Source: Orthonyx spaldingii (taxonomy: Eukaryota; Chordata; Aves; Passeriformes; Orthonychidae). From it: a stretch of DNA of 64,000 nt. How positions within the stretch are numbered: the stretch's first letter is position 1; each line of letters starts with the position of its first letter. The notes beneath the pieces are model-generated. The model did no database searches, had not been told where the DNA came from, and saw only the letters and a list, made by a program, of their open reading frames with translations. Made by a program: the position numbers and the translations under genes. The stretch covers positions 312,577 to 376,576 of the forward strand of contig VZTJ01005686.1 in the NCBI GenBank assembly GCA_013397795.1, written 5' to 3'. Shown piece after piece: positions 22,901 to 35,504 of the stretch.

Positions 22901-25900
22901 AATATCCTTTCAAATCGTCAGATCTACCCACCTGAGCAATGAAACATGTGTATTCAATTTCTCCATTTTAACTTCTTTCTTTTTTAACTTTTCTTCTGCA
23001 AGTTATTCATCCAACTCTCCCAAAGCAGGATTTCAGAGAAGGAGGAGGGAGAGAACACATTATCTCCTTCCAGTTTTCTGTGTTCTCTTTTTCTCCTTTT
23101 TGACAGAAAAGCAATTTATCTCTCCCTTCCATTTTCCAAAGTTATATCTCAAAAGCTAAGGAAGAAAGGAAAATCTTGACTACTTTTCCCATCAACGTGT
23201 GGAAGCAACCAAGAAGTACTGTACTTGCCTAAAAATAGTGTATCCTGACAATAAACTGCTCTTTGCAACCTCAGAGCAACTTCTATATGGAGAATTTCCT
23301 CTAGTAGTACAAACACCCTTCAAAATATCTCCATAAAAACTTTTTGTCAAATGAGGAATCAGATTTTAGAAGTCCCAGGTACAACATTACACAGGCAATA
23401 TAGTTAATCTTTGACTAACTAAATTAACTTCTAAGGCCTTTCTCTGGAGGTCTTTGAGCAAGACTTGCTCAGATGCTTTCCACAACCATCATCTCCTCCT
23501 CTCATCAGGTGTGCTAGCTGCCAGTTTTTTGGGAGTCTCCATCCTTGGCTCTTCAGCACTGAGTAATCAGCACATAATACTGTTGTCTTAGCTTTCACTC
23601 CTTTTCTTCTGATTAAGCCCTGAAGAAGGCTACTGCTGCTCTCCTACCTCTAACCCTCTTCCTATCCCTAAGCTCCTACCACATATCATGGGAAGTGTGC
23701 TGTTTGCCCAGCTTTAACCATCTTTATCTCAGAATTGTCTATTGGCAACCACTTCTGCTCCTGTTTTCAGTTCTGCCCAGAAATCTTGCTGTGTCCTGTA
23801 TCTTACTGGGGATTTCATGCCAGGACTCGTTGGGCTCCTTGGGGAAACAGTTTATTCAGTGCAGTGAAGGTTTTTCACTGCAGAAAGGGCAAATTAACAG
23901 AACTGGTGGTGAGAGAAGAAATTATAACCCCAGTAAAATGGCCTGGGTTTTAGTGAGGACTTGTGATTGAGCTTTAGAAAAGAAAGGAATTTGATTACCT
24001 TATCTTAGTAGAAAAGCCAATTAGTTTAATAATGAATAATAGTTACAGCAAGGTATTCTAGTAAAAAGAATAAATTAGAGCAGAAGATAATGGTCATCAT
24101 AAAAGGAAACAGTTGAAGAGGAATTTTATTTTCAAGACCTTAAAAAAAAAAGTAATAAAACATATATTTTGCATATGTTTACTTCTGTTTAGTAGCATTT
24201 TCCACTGACTAATGAGTGACAAGAGTATTCATGAAAAAACTGTCAGTTTGACACAAAACGTTAAAAATTTGCTGCATGTCATCTATAAGATTATTATTGC
24301 CTCCTTTTATATACATCATCTACGCCATTGTAGTATTTTACTGCATTACAATGTTGCCACATTCAAACTCAGAAATTATTTTCTGAATACTGAATAGAGG
24401 CTCAATGGTTCAATTAAAAGTGTAAATTGGCAAGTCTTGTGTGAGTCCAATAAGTGTGGAAATTAAGGCAGGTAAAAACTATTTGCAGTTTTACTCAAAT
24501 TTTTCCAATAATCTACACAAATCTATCGTGACAAAAAGGTGGTCTGATATATCTTACAAATCCTTTTTTGTCCTTCTACTTTTGCAGGGTTGTATTCAAT
24601 CACTTTGGAATAGAACAGATTTGAACCTGACAGTTCCTGTGTGTTGGATAAGTTCCCTCTTTGCTGTGTCTCCATAGGAAAAGTGCACTAGGTAGGGAAA
24701 AATCCAGGAATCCATACTGTTGTTTCTCCTTTCTGAACCTGGAACATTTTTGTCTTAGCTTCCACTAAAAGGACGCGAAATAAATCTATGAGTTCAGAAG
24801 GGACATTTTGCACAGTCTGAAATAATTTGCTGGAGATAAGCCCTGGTGTTTCTCTTACTATGATACTTCAATGACAGGAAAATCCTTCTTCTTCAACTCT
24901 ACTGAAACATTTTATTCTTCTTTTTGTCCCCATATGCAATAAAGTTTGCCTTTTTTGAGTTTAAACTCCTCAGGATGGGAATTATGTCTTCTTGTTCACT
25001 AGTAATTCCATTGCACAATGGAGTGAAAATATTCATAGGGTTTCTGGGAAACTACTGTTCTAAAAACAATATTAGGGAAATTTCATAATATTTTTCAAGA
25101 CAGGAAAACCTACCACCCCATGCTGACTTGATGTATTCTTGTTCTGAATTGTGGCTAGGACCACTATCTTAAAACTACAACAGTAACAGTAGTGATAATG
25201 AAAGAATTTCACACTTATATTTATCTACAAAAATACCATAAGTACAAAAAAAATATTAATACCAAATATGCATATGAAATATAGTCGATATTTTAAGACA
25301 GAGAATTAGAACAGAGTACTGCAGCTCACTTATGGCAGTTGTTTTTACTGCTCATGAGAATTTGATTTTGAATGGGGCTAATTTAAGAGACATCTCATAT
25401 AAAATTAAAGAAAAATACTAATAGAAATATTCAGCCAAATATCTCCACAACAGGTAAATATTATTAATAGTGCCAAATATTATTTATAAACACATTCCTT
25501 TCATCTGATCTGGCACACTAGCTAATAACGACTCAAAATAATTATGGACTGAGACGTTTGCAGATAGACAGTGACCTCATTAATTGCTCTGATGGAGATA
25601 CTGGTTGCTCCCTGCAGTGAGTCATTATAGAAGTGCATCAAATAACAAACAATGGCAGCTAGCTCGTACTAAGTGAAGTCTGACAGATGGCCAATAAATT
25701 CAGAGCTGACACATTTTTGTAACTCAAAGGTAGGTTTGAAGTCTTTTGAGGTTCTAACAGTGCTTCTCCAAAGCACCAAATCTGGGTCATAAAAGTTAAT
25801 ACCCAGTTCAAGCCCCTTAAATATAAAGGAAAGAACTAAAAACCAAATCCTCTAGTGAGTAATCAAACTCAGTAGGCACAAGTTTCTAAATACCAGTGAC

Positions 25901-27840
25901 ACTTCCTCGTTCACTACCACTAGGAATGCTGCATCATTTCTAGTCTGCCACTGCACCATGCTGTGCAGCACCACAATGCATTTTATGCTAATGTGATGAG
26001 ATGTCACGCAGTTTGATATGATGTGGAACAACACAGTGGTGAAAACTTATGGACCAACGTAATTACTTTCAGATAAGAATTATTAACTCAGCTGGCAGAA
26101 CTCGGATCTAAATGTGCATGATCTGAAGATAAATAAATAGATTAGATAGATTTACTAAGAACAATTTGCAAGAAACGATATTCTGTTGTGTCTGACTCTG
26201 CACACAGTTCTATTTAAAGTGCTTCTTCCTATAAAATAGTACATACATGTATTCATTTCCCTTTTGCCCTTTTCAAGACTGCCACCTTTTATTAATATTT
26301 ACTTGTTTTCTGATTTTTGCCCTTTATAATTAATTAAAGTAAACATTTTTGGGGGTGTTTGGGTTTTTGTTTTTTTTAAAGAGCTGAATTGGCTAATACT
26401 GTGTTAACAAAATAACTCTCTTTGGTAGTAGCATTATTGAAGGAGAAATCACAAAACTGGTAATTAAAAATAGATGCCTAGATCCTCAGCAGGAATAAAG
26501 CACTTTTCAACTTAGGAACAGAGCCAGTTTCCTTTTCTGCACCACTGTCCCTGGAGTCCTCATGACCCGTTTACTGAGGGAGTTACACCGGACCAGGGAC
26601 ATACAGCAAAAGAAAACTTGCAAATCATGTTTGGAAATAACAACACTTTGACAGTGGGTTTTGCTTGTAGTTGCTGGACTTGTTCTTGCAAGCACTGAAG
26701 AGGGTAAGATTTTATTCAAAATTCAAAACCCAAAAATGTAGACAAGATTTGTGCAGGCACAAGTCTGCCAGTGAACATATGAAAATAAGCACTGTGCTTT
26801 CAAAAACTGAGGAAAGGGACAGGAAAGGGAAAGGCTCCTATCTAAGCAAAGGAGGCCAAAGTAAACAATGAGCAGCAGCAGCTGAAGACACAAGTCATGG
26901 ACTGAAGTGATTCCACCAAAAGATTTCAAGAGGCCCCCATATCCTGGAAGACCCTAAGGACCAGGGATGCATCTGGTAGTTCTGTCAATTGCCTGAACAC
27001 AATTAAGTATGGACAGAATAGGTGAGCTTTTGGTTTTATTTAACTTAGAATACTTAACGGAGCAGTGAGATGTTCTCTAAAAGCCTAAAGAAGAGACCTA
27101 GCACTAACACATTTGATAAGAGACAAAGGCCATTGTACACATTTATGCTGCTAGGAATAGAGAATAACTGGTCACAACATTGCACTAAGTAAAGAGCAGA
27201 ATATTCAATCCATGCCCTTCTTTGGCTGCTATACAAAAGTCATCTACTGTTTGTAAAAGGGAGAAATGACACAGCAGCTTCCTAAAGAGTAAGGTGTTTC
27301 AGCTCAGCCACAGAATAAAGCGGGTGAAGAGAACACACATCTAACTCCAGCTTTCTTATTAGAAATATTCTTGCTATGAATTTGAATATGACAAAAGAAA
27401 ATCGAATTAAATACTATACAGTCACTGATAAATCTGTTTATGAATTTCATGAGATGTTTTCTAAATATGGGATCCATAAAAAAAATATCCTGTGTTGGGC
27501 TAATGGAAGTCATAAAAATATTTCAGATATCCTTAAATATCCTGTGTCTTTATATTACCTTTATCTGTCATCCCCTATGCTCAAAGAATTATCTACTGTA
27601 ACCACCCTCAATAACAAGAATCAAAACTGTGGGGTTTTGTTTTCAGGCACATTAGTTCAGAAAGCTTGTTTCATCCCAACAAGGACCAAAATCATTGCTA
27701 TCTGACTTAGGTAACCATCTATGCCACTGAGGGAGAAAATTACAAATAACTTGTAGTGAAGTGTTTAGGAAAAATTGATAAGCAGAAATTTGTCTAAGAA
27801 AATGATTCATTCACGAGCAGTAACTAATCAGTGAAAACTA
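19926..27840. other. Long gene-free AT-rich stretch
   Basis: Almost 8 kb with no confidently recognised transposon, RNA gene or exon. The longest frames (22761-23159, 132 codons; 27376-27705, 109 codons) show no domain and have composition expected of AT-rich non-coding DNA. A weak old CR1-like string at 24784-24835 (ATCTATGAGTTCAGAAGGGA) and a possible conserved segment at about 25500-25700 are discussed as findings. Confidence 0.45.
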
Positions 27841-27975
27841 GACTCGAACTAGGATAATCCAAAATCAGATAAAATAATCAATTCACTGAAACCACAATTG
27901 TAAGTAGTGAACCAAAACCAGAACCAGGTCTCCTGACAACCACTTATCACCTATTGTCACTAGTTACTGCTGACG
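27841..27975 (-). mobile_element. Tandem tRNA-derived SINE heads, old
   Basis: On the minus strand two tRNA-like heads follow each other about 75 bp apart. One has the B-box-like CCTAGTTCGAGTC (complement of 27841-27853) with TGGTTTCAGTGAATTG as A-box-like text (complement of 27879-27894). The other has CAGGAGACCTGGTTCTGGTT (complement of 27915-27934). Typical SINE text is 'tagtggttagagcac ... caggagacctgggttctattcc'. No tRNA cloverleaf can be drawn, so these are not functional tRNA genes. Confidence 0.45.
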
Positions 27976-30900
27976 TTTGTAGCTACTCTTACAAAAAAGA
28001 GGAACCTTTCAAACGTGCCTGATTTTGAAAACCACTTCCTTTGCATTGGGATTTCTTTTTGTTTTAGCATTTGTTGTATTTGCGAAAGGACTCAAGAAGA
28101 ACTATTTGATTTTAAAGAAAGCAATATTTCAAAGCTAGAATAGATTAATGAACAGAGAAAAAAATTATGTTGCTTATCCTTTTTTTGCTCATTAATGGTA
28201 GGCTTTTAGGCTGTTTCTTAAAACAGTTATTTAAAAAACTCCAGCAAAACTAATACAAAACTTGTCATTTACCCCCTTCTTATTGCCAGTTCTAAGCTCA
28301 GTAATACTTTTATAGGCTGTATTGCAAAACAACTATAAATGATAGAGTGCTTAAGGATTTCTTCAAGCAGATTGTTATGAAAATGAGTTGACCTCATCCC
28401 CTTTTGTCAATAAAATAGGATATTACCAAAAGGCAGCTTTTGCAATTACATGTGAATTGGTTTTCAAGCTTCACAGAAAGGTCGATTCAAACAGTGACAA
28501 ACATCACCTTGGTAGGCACTACTGCCTACCTCCAATTTGGGAAAGCTTTTATTAGCTCACATTCATGCTGAGGGTCAGCTTTTCAGTGTTCTTTTCTGAG
28601 AGACTGAGGCATGAAAGCTCTTGAAATTTCCATTTACTTAATGAAAATAATATTACTGAATGAATGATAATCAAGTGATGTTTTCATTATACCAAGTAAT
28701 TTTCTGCCAGTATTTCAATTCCCCTTAGCAACACGTATCTGTGAGGGTTGCAACCTATAGGCTTGTTACAGCAACCATCTCTCACTCCTGCAAAGGACAT
28801 CTTGACCATGGGAGGGTTAGCCATTTCAACATACCAAAATAGCTGTCTAGGGCTCTCTTTGCTGCTCCGCTCCTAAACAGAAATTTCTTCATAATTTTCT
28901 TTATTGCTACTTACTTCTGCAAAGTATAGGTCTTTTGATACAGTCATGTTAAGACTGTAGATGTCATTGATACAGAGCAGCAGTACAGAAGTAGGGTCTT
29001 GTAAAGTGAGACCCACTGTCAGGGAGAGGCAGGAGTGGGGCTGTGCTTAGTCATGGAGGGAGAGCCAGGAGCCAGGAACTGAGGCAGGGATGGCAGGGCA
29101 AGGATCCGACTGGTGAAGGACACAGACCCTGAACGAGGTGAGCAGAGCAAGTCCCATGACAGCAACGTAGTTTAGCCAACATCTAGGAGCCAGGCAAGTC
29201 CATGGTGATAAGATGAATTCAGGGTGAGTGCAGGAGTTCAAGTCATCAGGTTAGGGCCAGAATCAGTGATGTGCATGGCAGGCACAAAAACTCATGTAGG
29301 CTGAGGTTTAGCACCCCTCCTGAGCAAAGAGAAGCCAGGATTCAGCGCTTTTCTCAACAGTCTGAGTCAAGGTCACAGCTGCAACATACCAGGACTGGCT
29401 AGGAGCCTTCCTTTCAAAAAAATAGCCATTTCTTTTAGAAAAATACCCATTATGGCTAACACTTACCTGTAAGAGACTAGGACCAAGTGAAAGTTATAAG
29501 GGATCCTAAGGATGGAAACAGGTGTTTGTGTCAAAGTAAGTCTCAAGAGGATGCCCAGAGCTAGAGAAAGCAAAAACAAAGCAGAGGATTTGGAGAGTAA
29601 TGTTCATGACAGAACATTGTTGAAAAAAATCACTGCAGACAAAACAAGACTTTTCATGGTTTTTCATTGAGTCTACTGAGCATTTCACCTAGTGAAAACA
29701 TTTCTGAAGCTAAGGGCTTAATTTCATGAATAGGACTTAATAAATAAGTAAATTTTGTTGTAATTATAAGTATTTTATAACAGCATATAATTGTGGGAAT
29801 ATTTTGTGTGAACAAAGATGTATTGCTGGAAGAACTTAGAAATCTTTTATGAATTTAAATAGTATTTGACTAATACTTTTACTCTTGAATATGTAAGAAA
29901 ACCTTTTTGCAAAGAAAAGTCATTAAACTCCATCACATTTTTTTCTATTTTTCCTATAATTATTCATCTAGAAATGTTGCTAAATATATCTTTTCAAATA
30001 AAAAGACAAGTCTAAGAAAAAATAAAATTGACTTAAGCCAACAGAAATCCTCTGTTCAGAGTGACCTTTTTTTTTCAGATTTTTAATGCTACAAAGAGCA
30101 GAGATGATTGTCTCATGCTTTTGTCTGAACTTTTATGTTCAGCTAAAAATCTGTTATTCGTAAAGCTCTAGTTAAGACATAAAGATATTTCATGAACACT
30201 ATTAAATAACTTTCAACATCTGTAAAATCTTAACATCTTTCTGTTCCACAAAATGATTTGCAGTTCTAGTCTTAAGAAGCAAAAGCTTATTAAGTGCTAG
30301 GTATAATAGCAGACTAAGATTCCCCCATGAATTCAAGACCTAATATAAGCTTTCTGACTTTTCTAGCATGTTTCAGTTCTGGAAACACTTTGTGAATTAT
30401 ATTAGTGCTAATCCATTGTGGGATAACAGGATACAATAGAATATGAAGAGATGCAATTATGGTTTTCTGTGTACAATTCAATAATTCTAAAATGCAAGTG
30501 CTTCTTTTTACAGACTTAGACATTCCTTACTCCCATAGATTTAGTGTTTATTATGAGCACAGAAATGTGCCACAACATAGGGTATGTCAACATCACTGGT
30601 AGCACTATACTTCAACTATCTACATATCAAAGAATTAATGTAAACTCATTAATTTTCCAAGAAATCAGGTTAACCTATAAAGAAACTTTCAACTTTGTGA
30701 GAAAACTACTTCTAGTATATGACATAATTTATTAGAGCTGGCTTACATACTGTTATGTCACAGTAAAATCTGTGATATGAACATATTGACACACTGGGAC
30801 TGTTTGGCTGAGCTGATAAAATTGTCAGATCACCTCAGGATTGGATTACATCTATTTAAATAAAGATACAGTAATTTAGTTATGTCAAAAATTCAGTAAA

Positions 30901-33087
30901 GTCTATGAAATTATCAGAAAAACTGTGGTGCAGCTCTTGTTTATTTTAGGTCAGGAGGTTAAGAATCATAACACATACATTATTTGGAGTGTTGGTCCAA
31001 GCTTAGCAGGTTTTTCCCGGTTTAGCCCACTCAATATTGTGAGGCTCACGTTCAAAAAATTAAATATGCTACTTCTTCCAGAAATACTAGCAACAAGCCT
31101 GAGAGTCAAAGGGTTAGAGTAACTAATATGACTGACACTCTTAATGGGACACCTCAAATGAACTTTTTTAAGGATTTGGATTAATTAGTGAATGGATTAA
31201 TTAGCTAATATTATACACCAGGGAAGGTATTATTAGCAGAAGCACGGGTGATGTGTTTTAGGGATACGTATTAATTAATAATAAAGGTAAACTAGAGAAG
31301 TCCTTATGTAACTGTAGAAAATAATAGCTGGCAGGAAAGGTAACTCAATGAAAATGCAGTCTCACCAACTGACTTGCTCCGTGAGTGGCACCAGCCCTGT
31401 CAGCAAATGCTCGATGCTGGGAGCCAGCCAGACCGTTCTGGCCGATCCCGACACATCAGAGTGCAATGTAATTTGGGAACCACCATATGGCAATAAACAT
31501 GGCTACACAGATACAGAACAGCCCCTTCATCACAATGTTATTAGGCACTAAGAACACTGTGTGACAAAAAGAGAGCAGACTGTCTGGGGCTGCCTCGCTG
31601 CTGCCTACATGTATGAAATATGTTAGCACACTGTTTTGCTTTGCAACCTCAGAGAGATAAGTATCCTGCCTGAAATTGCATAAACAAATATTTCATTACT
31701 GTAGTCAATTTTAACACACAAATCCTTCCACTTGTATGGTTACAGAACTGATAGGAGTCTGAAGGATATTGCTGAAATGTTTACAGCCTACAAAAAAGCT
31801 CAGAGTTTCTTGTGTGTTAAATTGGCCACATTCCCTTCCACAGAAGAAATTGCTTACACTGTTCTCACTTGCAAATGTATTTGTGAACACTGAAGAACTT
31901 AGGCTGACACATTTAAAACAGAGCTATTTAAAACTTCATAGAACCTGATGCATGTACTATTATTTTTTCTTTTACCTTTTCTTTCTTTTTTCTTTTCTGG
32001 TATGCACATCAGTCAGGAAGCTTCAGCATGCACCAAATAATATAAACCGGCCTCCGTTTTCTCTTGTTTTTCAGTATTAAGTCTAAAGTGTAGCTACCTG
32101 CTGAGACAATAAACATGACTTCCCATGACTTTTCAGTAAATGGAGCTCACTTCTAAGGCCCCAGGGCATAGTCAATCTAAAATATAGATATGAGGGCTGG
32201 AATTAGAAATTTCATGATCAGTGAAGTGTACTTATAGCAGCTACATTTTGAAGGGGCATTCTTTCATCTATTAATTATATTCTACTTCCCACTCTCACCA
32301 ATACTAGCAACTCATCATTTTGCATATTTAATGGAACATGACTAAAAATACATCAGAAAATTAATCGGTATTCATACTGTACCAAAAAATTTTCAGACTT
32401 TCCGTTTATTTCTTTCAGGCAGGCTGCTAAGTCTTCGAAAATCTAGAAACAAAAGGAAAGGACTTACAAAAAAAATTATTATGACAAGATAGCTGCAGGA
32501 TATAACAGAAAATCAGTGTTCACTGCATAGCATAGTTCAATATAGAAAGTAATTTCCCAATCTTATCTGTATCTTTGGCTGCCTATTGCCTTGCATGTCA
32601 TATATCACCATACAGATTTTGTAAAGTAGATAGCATAGTGACACTACCAACCTCCCTAGGCCTCATCTTTAAAGTTGAAAAGATATAGAAATAGAGATGG
32701 AGAAGTATGCTGGTTTGTTTTAGCAATACTTTAATTTTGCTGATCCTCCAAAATAAAGGATACAAAAAAGTATACTCAAGCAAAAAGGGTATGCTGTGAG
32801 GAAAACTTTTTATTTTAATATAGTTTTCATGCAGGGTATATAAAAACTTAAATATTTATTTAAAAAGGTATGTCTACCTCTTGTATCTGTATCTGCATCC
32901 TGTATCTGACAGGACATTCTTTTAAATTATTAAATTTTAAAATGTGAATGCTAATTAGTAGAACAAAACAAACAGAGTTTTTTTTAAATAACTTTGCTTA
33001 TTTACTCATAAAGAGTTTTCAATCCTAAAAGCATCACTCATCTACACTAGGGAAAATAGGATTTACAACTGCCTGTACTAGAATTAA
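27976..33087. other. Gene-free stretch with two GC-richer patches
   Basis: Mostly AT-rich with no genes recognised. A purine- and GC-rich patch at about 28980-29400 (many GGGAGAG, CCAGGAGCCAGG-like words) may be an unclassified old repeat. A second patch at 31345-31475 has several CpG dinucleotides. The 60-69 codon frames here show no motif. Confidence 0.45.
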
Positions 33088-33146
33088 GACTTAGGGAAAT
33101 GAAAGAGTTTGGTAATTTGCCCATGGTGGATTCTCTGGTTTAGACT
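33088..33146 (-). mobile_element. Possible MIR/SINE core-tail remnant
   Basis: TTAGGGAAATGAAAGAGTTT (33091-33110) then GGTAATTTGCCCATGGTGGA resembles, on the plus strand, the reverse complement of the conserved SINE segment read as 'cagagaaattaagtgacttgcccaaggtcac'. Only about 60 bp are similar, so this is a weak call. Confidence 0.28.
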
Positions 33147-33438
33147 ATATCATGAAATACCTGGATATATTCACCTTTGCTGAAAAGGCTCTCAGTATGC
33201 ATCCAAATTAGAGACTGTCGAAAAATACTAATCACTGAACATGGCATATATTTTGAAAATTGACTAAAAGTGAAAGATGCTTTTGTGCTTCTCTGAAAGA
33301 AACATATGGGGTAAGACAGGACAGGATGTGATGGGATAGGGTAAGCAGGATGAGAAGTTGCTTGAAAAGCATACAAAACTTGCCAGACAAGTAGAAGGAA
33401 ATAGACCATGAGATTTTGTGTGCCTGGGTGTGAAGGAA

Positions 33439-34057
33439 GGGGTCTGTGGGGGCAGGTGGGCCTGCCCCTGCTAACCATAAGAAAGTCCATTGGTGGGACA
33501 AATATACCTTTGTCAAATCCCCTTAGCCTACAGTGAGAAAAAGGCCTCCCACAGTCCTTTGCAGTTCTGTTATATTAATGTACCCAAATTCCCTTCTCCC
33601 AGTTGGCTGTTGCCGTCTCATCCCTTATTCCCTTGTCCATCCCTCTTCCCGAGAACGTTCTCCCTTCTCTGTTACCCCATTGGTTTACCAGTTGTCAATA
33701 TTTCCCCAGTTCCCTAGTTCATTGGCTCCCTTACCCATGTCCCGCCTTCCTCCCCCCATCCGGCAGATTTTGGCAGGCAATTTCTACCGAAGGTCTAAAA
33801 TCCCCAGACTTTTCTTTGTTCGGGGTCCTTCTGGGCAGTTCCCCTTCACGAGGGTTGTAACTGCAAGTTCTCTCCCACCTACCAATAAACTCGAGTTGGA
33901 ATACCACTGCCTAGAGATCTGATCTCTTTTGTTCTCGCTGGCTGTGTAGCCGGGGTAGCGAACAAGGACAGAAGAAGCTACTGGAGAAGGGCTAACGGGA
34001 CCCATGGGCTGAAGTAACCATGAAGGGAGGACAAAGAGCCAGCGATCGACAGGGGTC
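33439..34057 (+). mobile_element. Solo endogenous retrovirus LTR with 6-bp target duplication
   Basis: The LTR occupies 33445-34051 (607 bp). It starts TGTGGGGGCAGG and ends GATCGACA, giving the TG...CA termini (TGT/ACA inverted ends) of retroviral LTRs. It is flanked on both sides by GGGGTC (33439-33444 and 34052-34057), an exact 6-bp target-site duplication as made by class II (ERVK/alpha- or beta-like) integrases. A polyadenylation signal AATAAA lies at 33884-33889, leaving about 160 bp for R-U5, so the orientation is plus. CCAAT-box-like ATTGG motifs occur upstream. No gag, pol or env follows, so recombination between two LTRs has removed the interior. GC content and CpG are visibly higher than in the flanks, and the intact duplication suggests a fairly recent insertion. 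The frames at 33490-33922 and 33784-34059 are LTR artefacts. Confidence 0.88.
33884..33889 (+). promoter_or_regulatory. LTR polyadenylation signal
   Basis: AATAAA within ACCAATAAACTCGAG, placed as expected before the R/U5 part of the LTR. It could terminate read-through transcripts of a host gene lying in the same orientation. Confidence 0.7.
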
Positions 34058-35406
34058 ATATCTAATTTAGTTTTAAAATCATGGTAAGTTAAAGAAAGTG
34101 TGCAGAGAATGAAGATTTCTCTGGGTTACTAAAAGTGCATGATATCAAGATTTTCAGTCTAAAAGTTATGACCCCAGTCCAACCAACACTGGTGACTGAC
34201 AAGAAAAGTTATGCTCTGAAATATAGGCAAGGTAATTTTTTTGCTAAATCTATGTATTTTCTGAAGTATAAGTAAAAACATCCATTAGAAACCCTCTTAA
34301 GTCAGTCAGTTTGTACATTTACCTACCTAATGTTGATAACTTGAATCCTGCCTTGTTTGTTCTTTTAATCTAGAGCAATAGATATTACACAAAGACTAAA
34401 GCTTTTAGAAGCGTGTCATTTATTACAGAACTTGAAGATCAAAAATCTTCAAAAGACCTAGCCACATGACGAACTATTATTTGGAAGAGAAACTAGAGTT
34501 TCACCTTTCTAAGCACACTAATCCTACCTGTAGTGCTCCCTCTTGCTTGCTCTAGCCCTGTGAATCCTTAATTACTCTACGCGAAGTGGAACAACTTTAA
34601 AAGCAGGACATGAGAAGAATCTTGCCAAAAAACACCCTCATGAACTTAGTGATAAGAGTAAGCAAAAGAGATATCTTCAGACTCTCCTTGCCGGGGAAGG
34701 GCCAGAATGTGATTCAGCTCCATTTAGAAAAATGTCTTGAATACCTGTGGGGCTGTTGGATAAGGGAGAAGCAATCATTCTTCGTATAGCACTATTTAAA
34801 AAGAAATTCCAGGTGCACTCTTCCAGAACAAAGCCACTTCAGGCCAAAGTAAAAAAGTTGTCCACAAAAAATTAATAATTTTAGACAGAGCCCTTTGTAA
34901 AAAATAATTTTAGGAAGAAAGTCCTCAGGAATAACTTCAGTTTTGCACGATTCATTTCCAAAAAGCAGTTAAGAACTTTCACAAATTACACTGCTTCTAG
35001 ATTTCATCTTGCAGTACTTTACCTATAACAAAACACATGCAAAACCAAACAAAATATTGGACTGAGATGGTAAAATGAATGCAGGAGTTGATGAGTGTCT
35101 TGAAGATTTTAGGGTGTTTGGAAAAGGCTGCTATGACCATGTTGCAAAACACAAGCCATATTGGTAAACTTCAGATCAGAGAGAAGCCCAATAGGATGCA
35201 TAGAAATTCTGTGAACAATCTGCTTCTGGCAGCTAGGAGCAGCTTAACTTGAAAAATGACAGAGCTTTGACTTTGTATTCCAAGATAGTGCTCATTGGAA
35301 ACAAGGATACAAATAACACTTTAAGCTATGCTAATTCATACCCTTTTCAGGTATAAGCAAGTAAAATTGTTAATAAGAAGATGATATTAATATAATTTAT
35401 ATTGCC

Positions 35407-35433
35407 ATTATTATTATTATTATTATTATTATA
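35407..35433. repeat. (ATT)n microsatellite
   Basis: About nine consecutive ATT units. Length variation between individuals is likely. Confidence 0.9.
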
Positions 35434-35479
35434 GGCCCAAATGACGTAGGCTTTTAATGTTTATGATGTAAATTGTCAT

Positions 35480-35504
35480 CCAAAAAGAAAGGCTTTCTTT
35501 TTGG
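35480..35504. repeat. Perfect inverted repeat, 12-bp arms
   Basis: CCAAAAAGAAAG (35480-35491), a single central G, then CTTTCTTTTTGG (35493-35504), the exact reverse complement. Purine on one arm and pyrimidine on the other. Confidence 0.75.

Noticed and set aside
22761..23159. 132-codon plus-strand frame
   Set aside because: Low-complexity, phenylalanine- and serine-rich translation of pyrimidine-rich DNA; no domain or exon signals.
27841..27900. Functional tRNA gene on the minus strand (GTTCGA-type B box)
   Set aside because: No acceptor stem or cloverleaf can be formed; better explained as an old SINE head.
33140..33922. Several overlapping frames of 75-129 codons
   Set aside because: Explained by the GC-rich solo LTR and its edge; none resembles a retroviral or host protein.
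33323..33968. Alternative LTR boundaries with a 4-bp AGGA duplication (TGTGATGG... to ...GCGAACA)
   Set aside because: The 6-bp GGGGTC duplication with TG...CA ends explains the whole GC-rich block, whereas the AGGA option leaves about 85 bp of LTR-like sequence outside.
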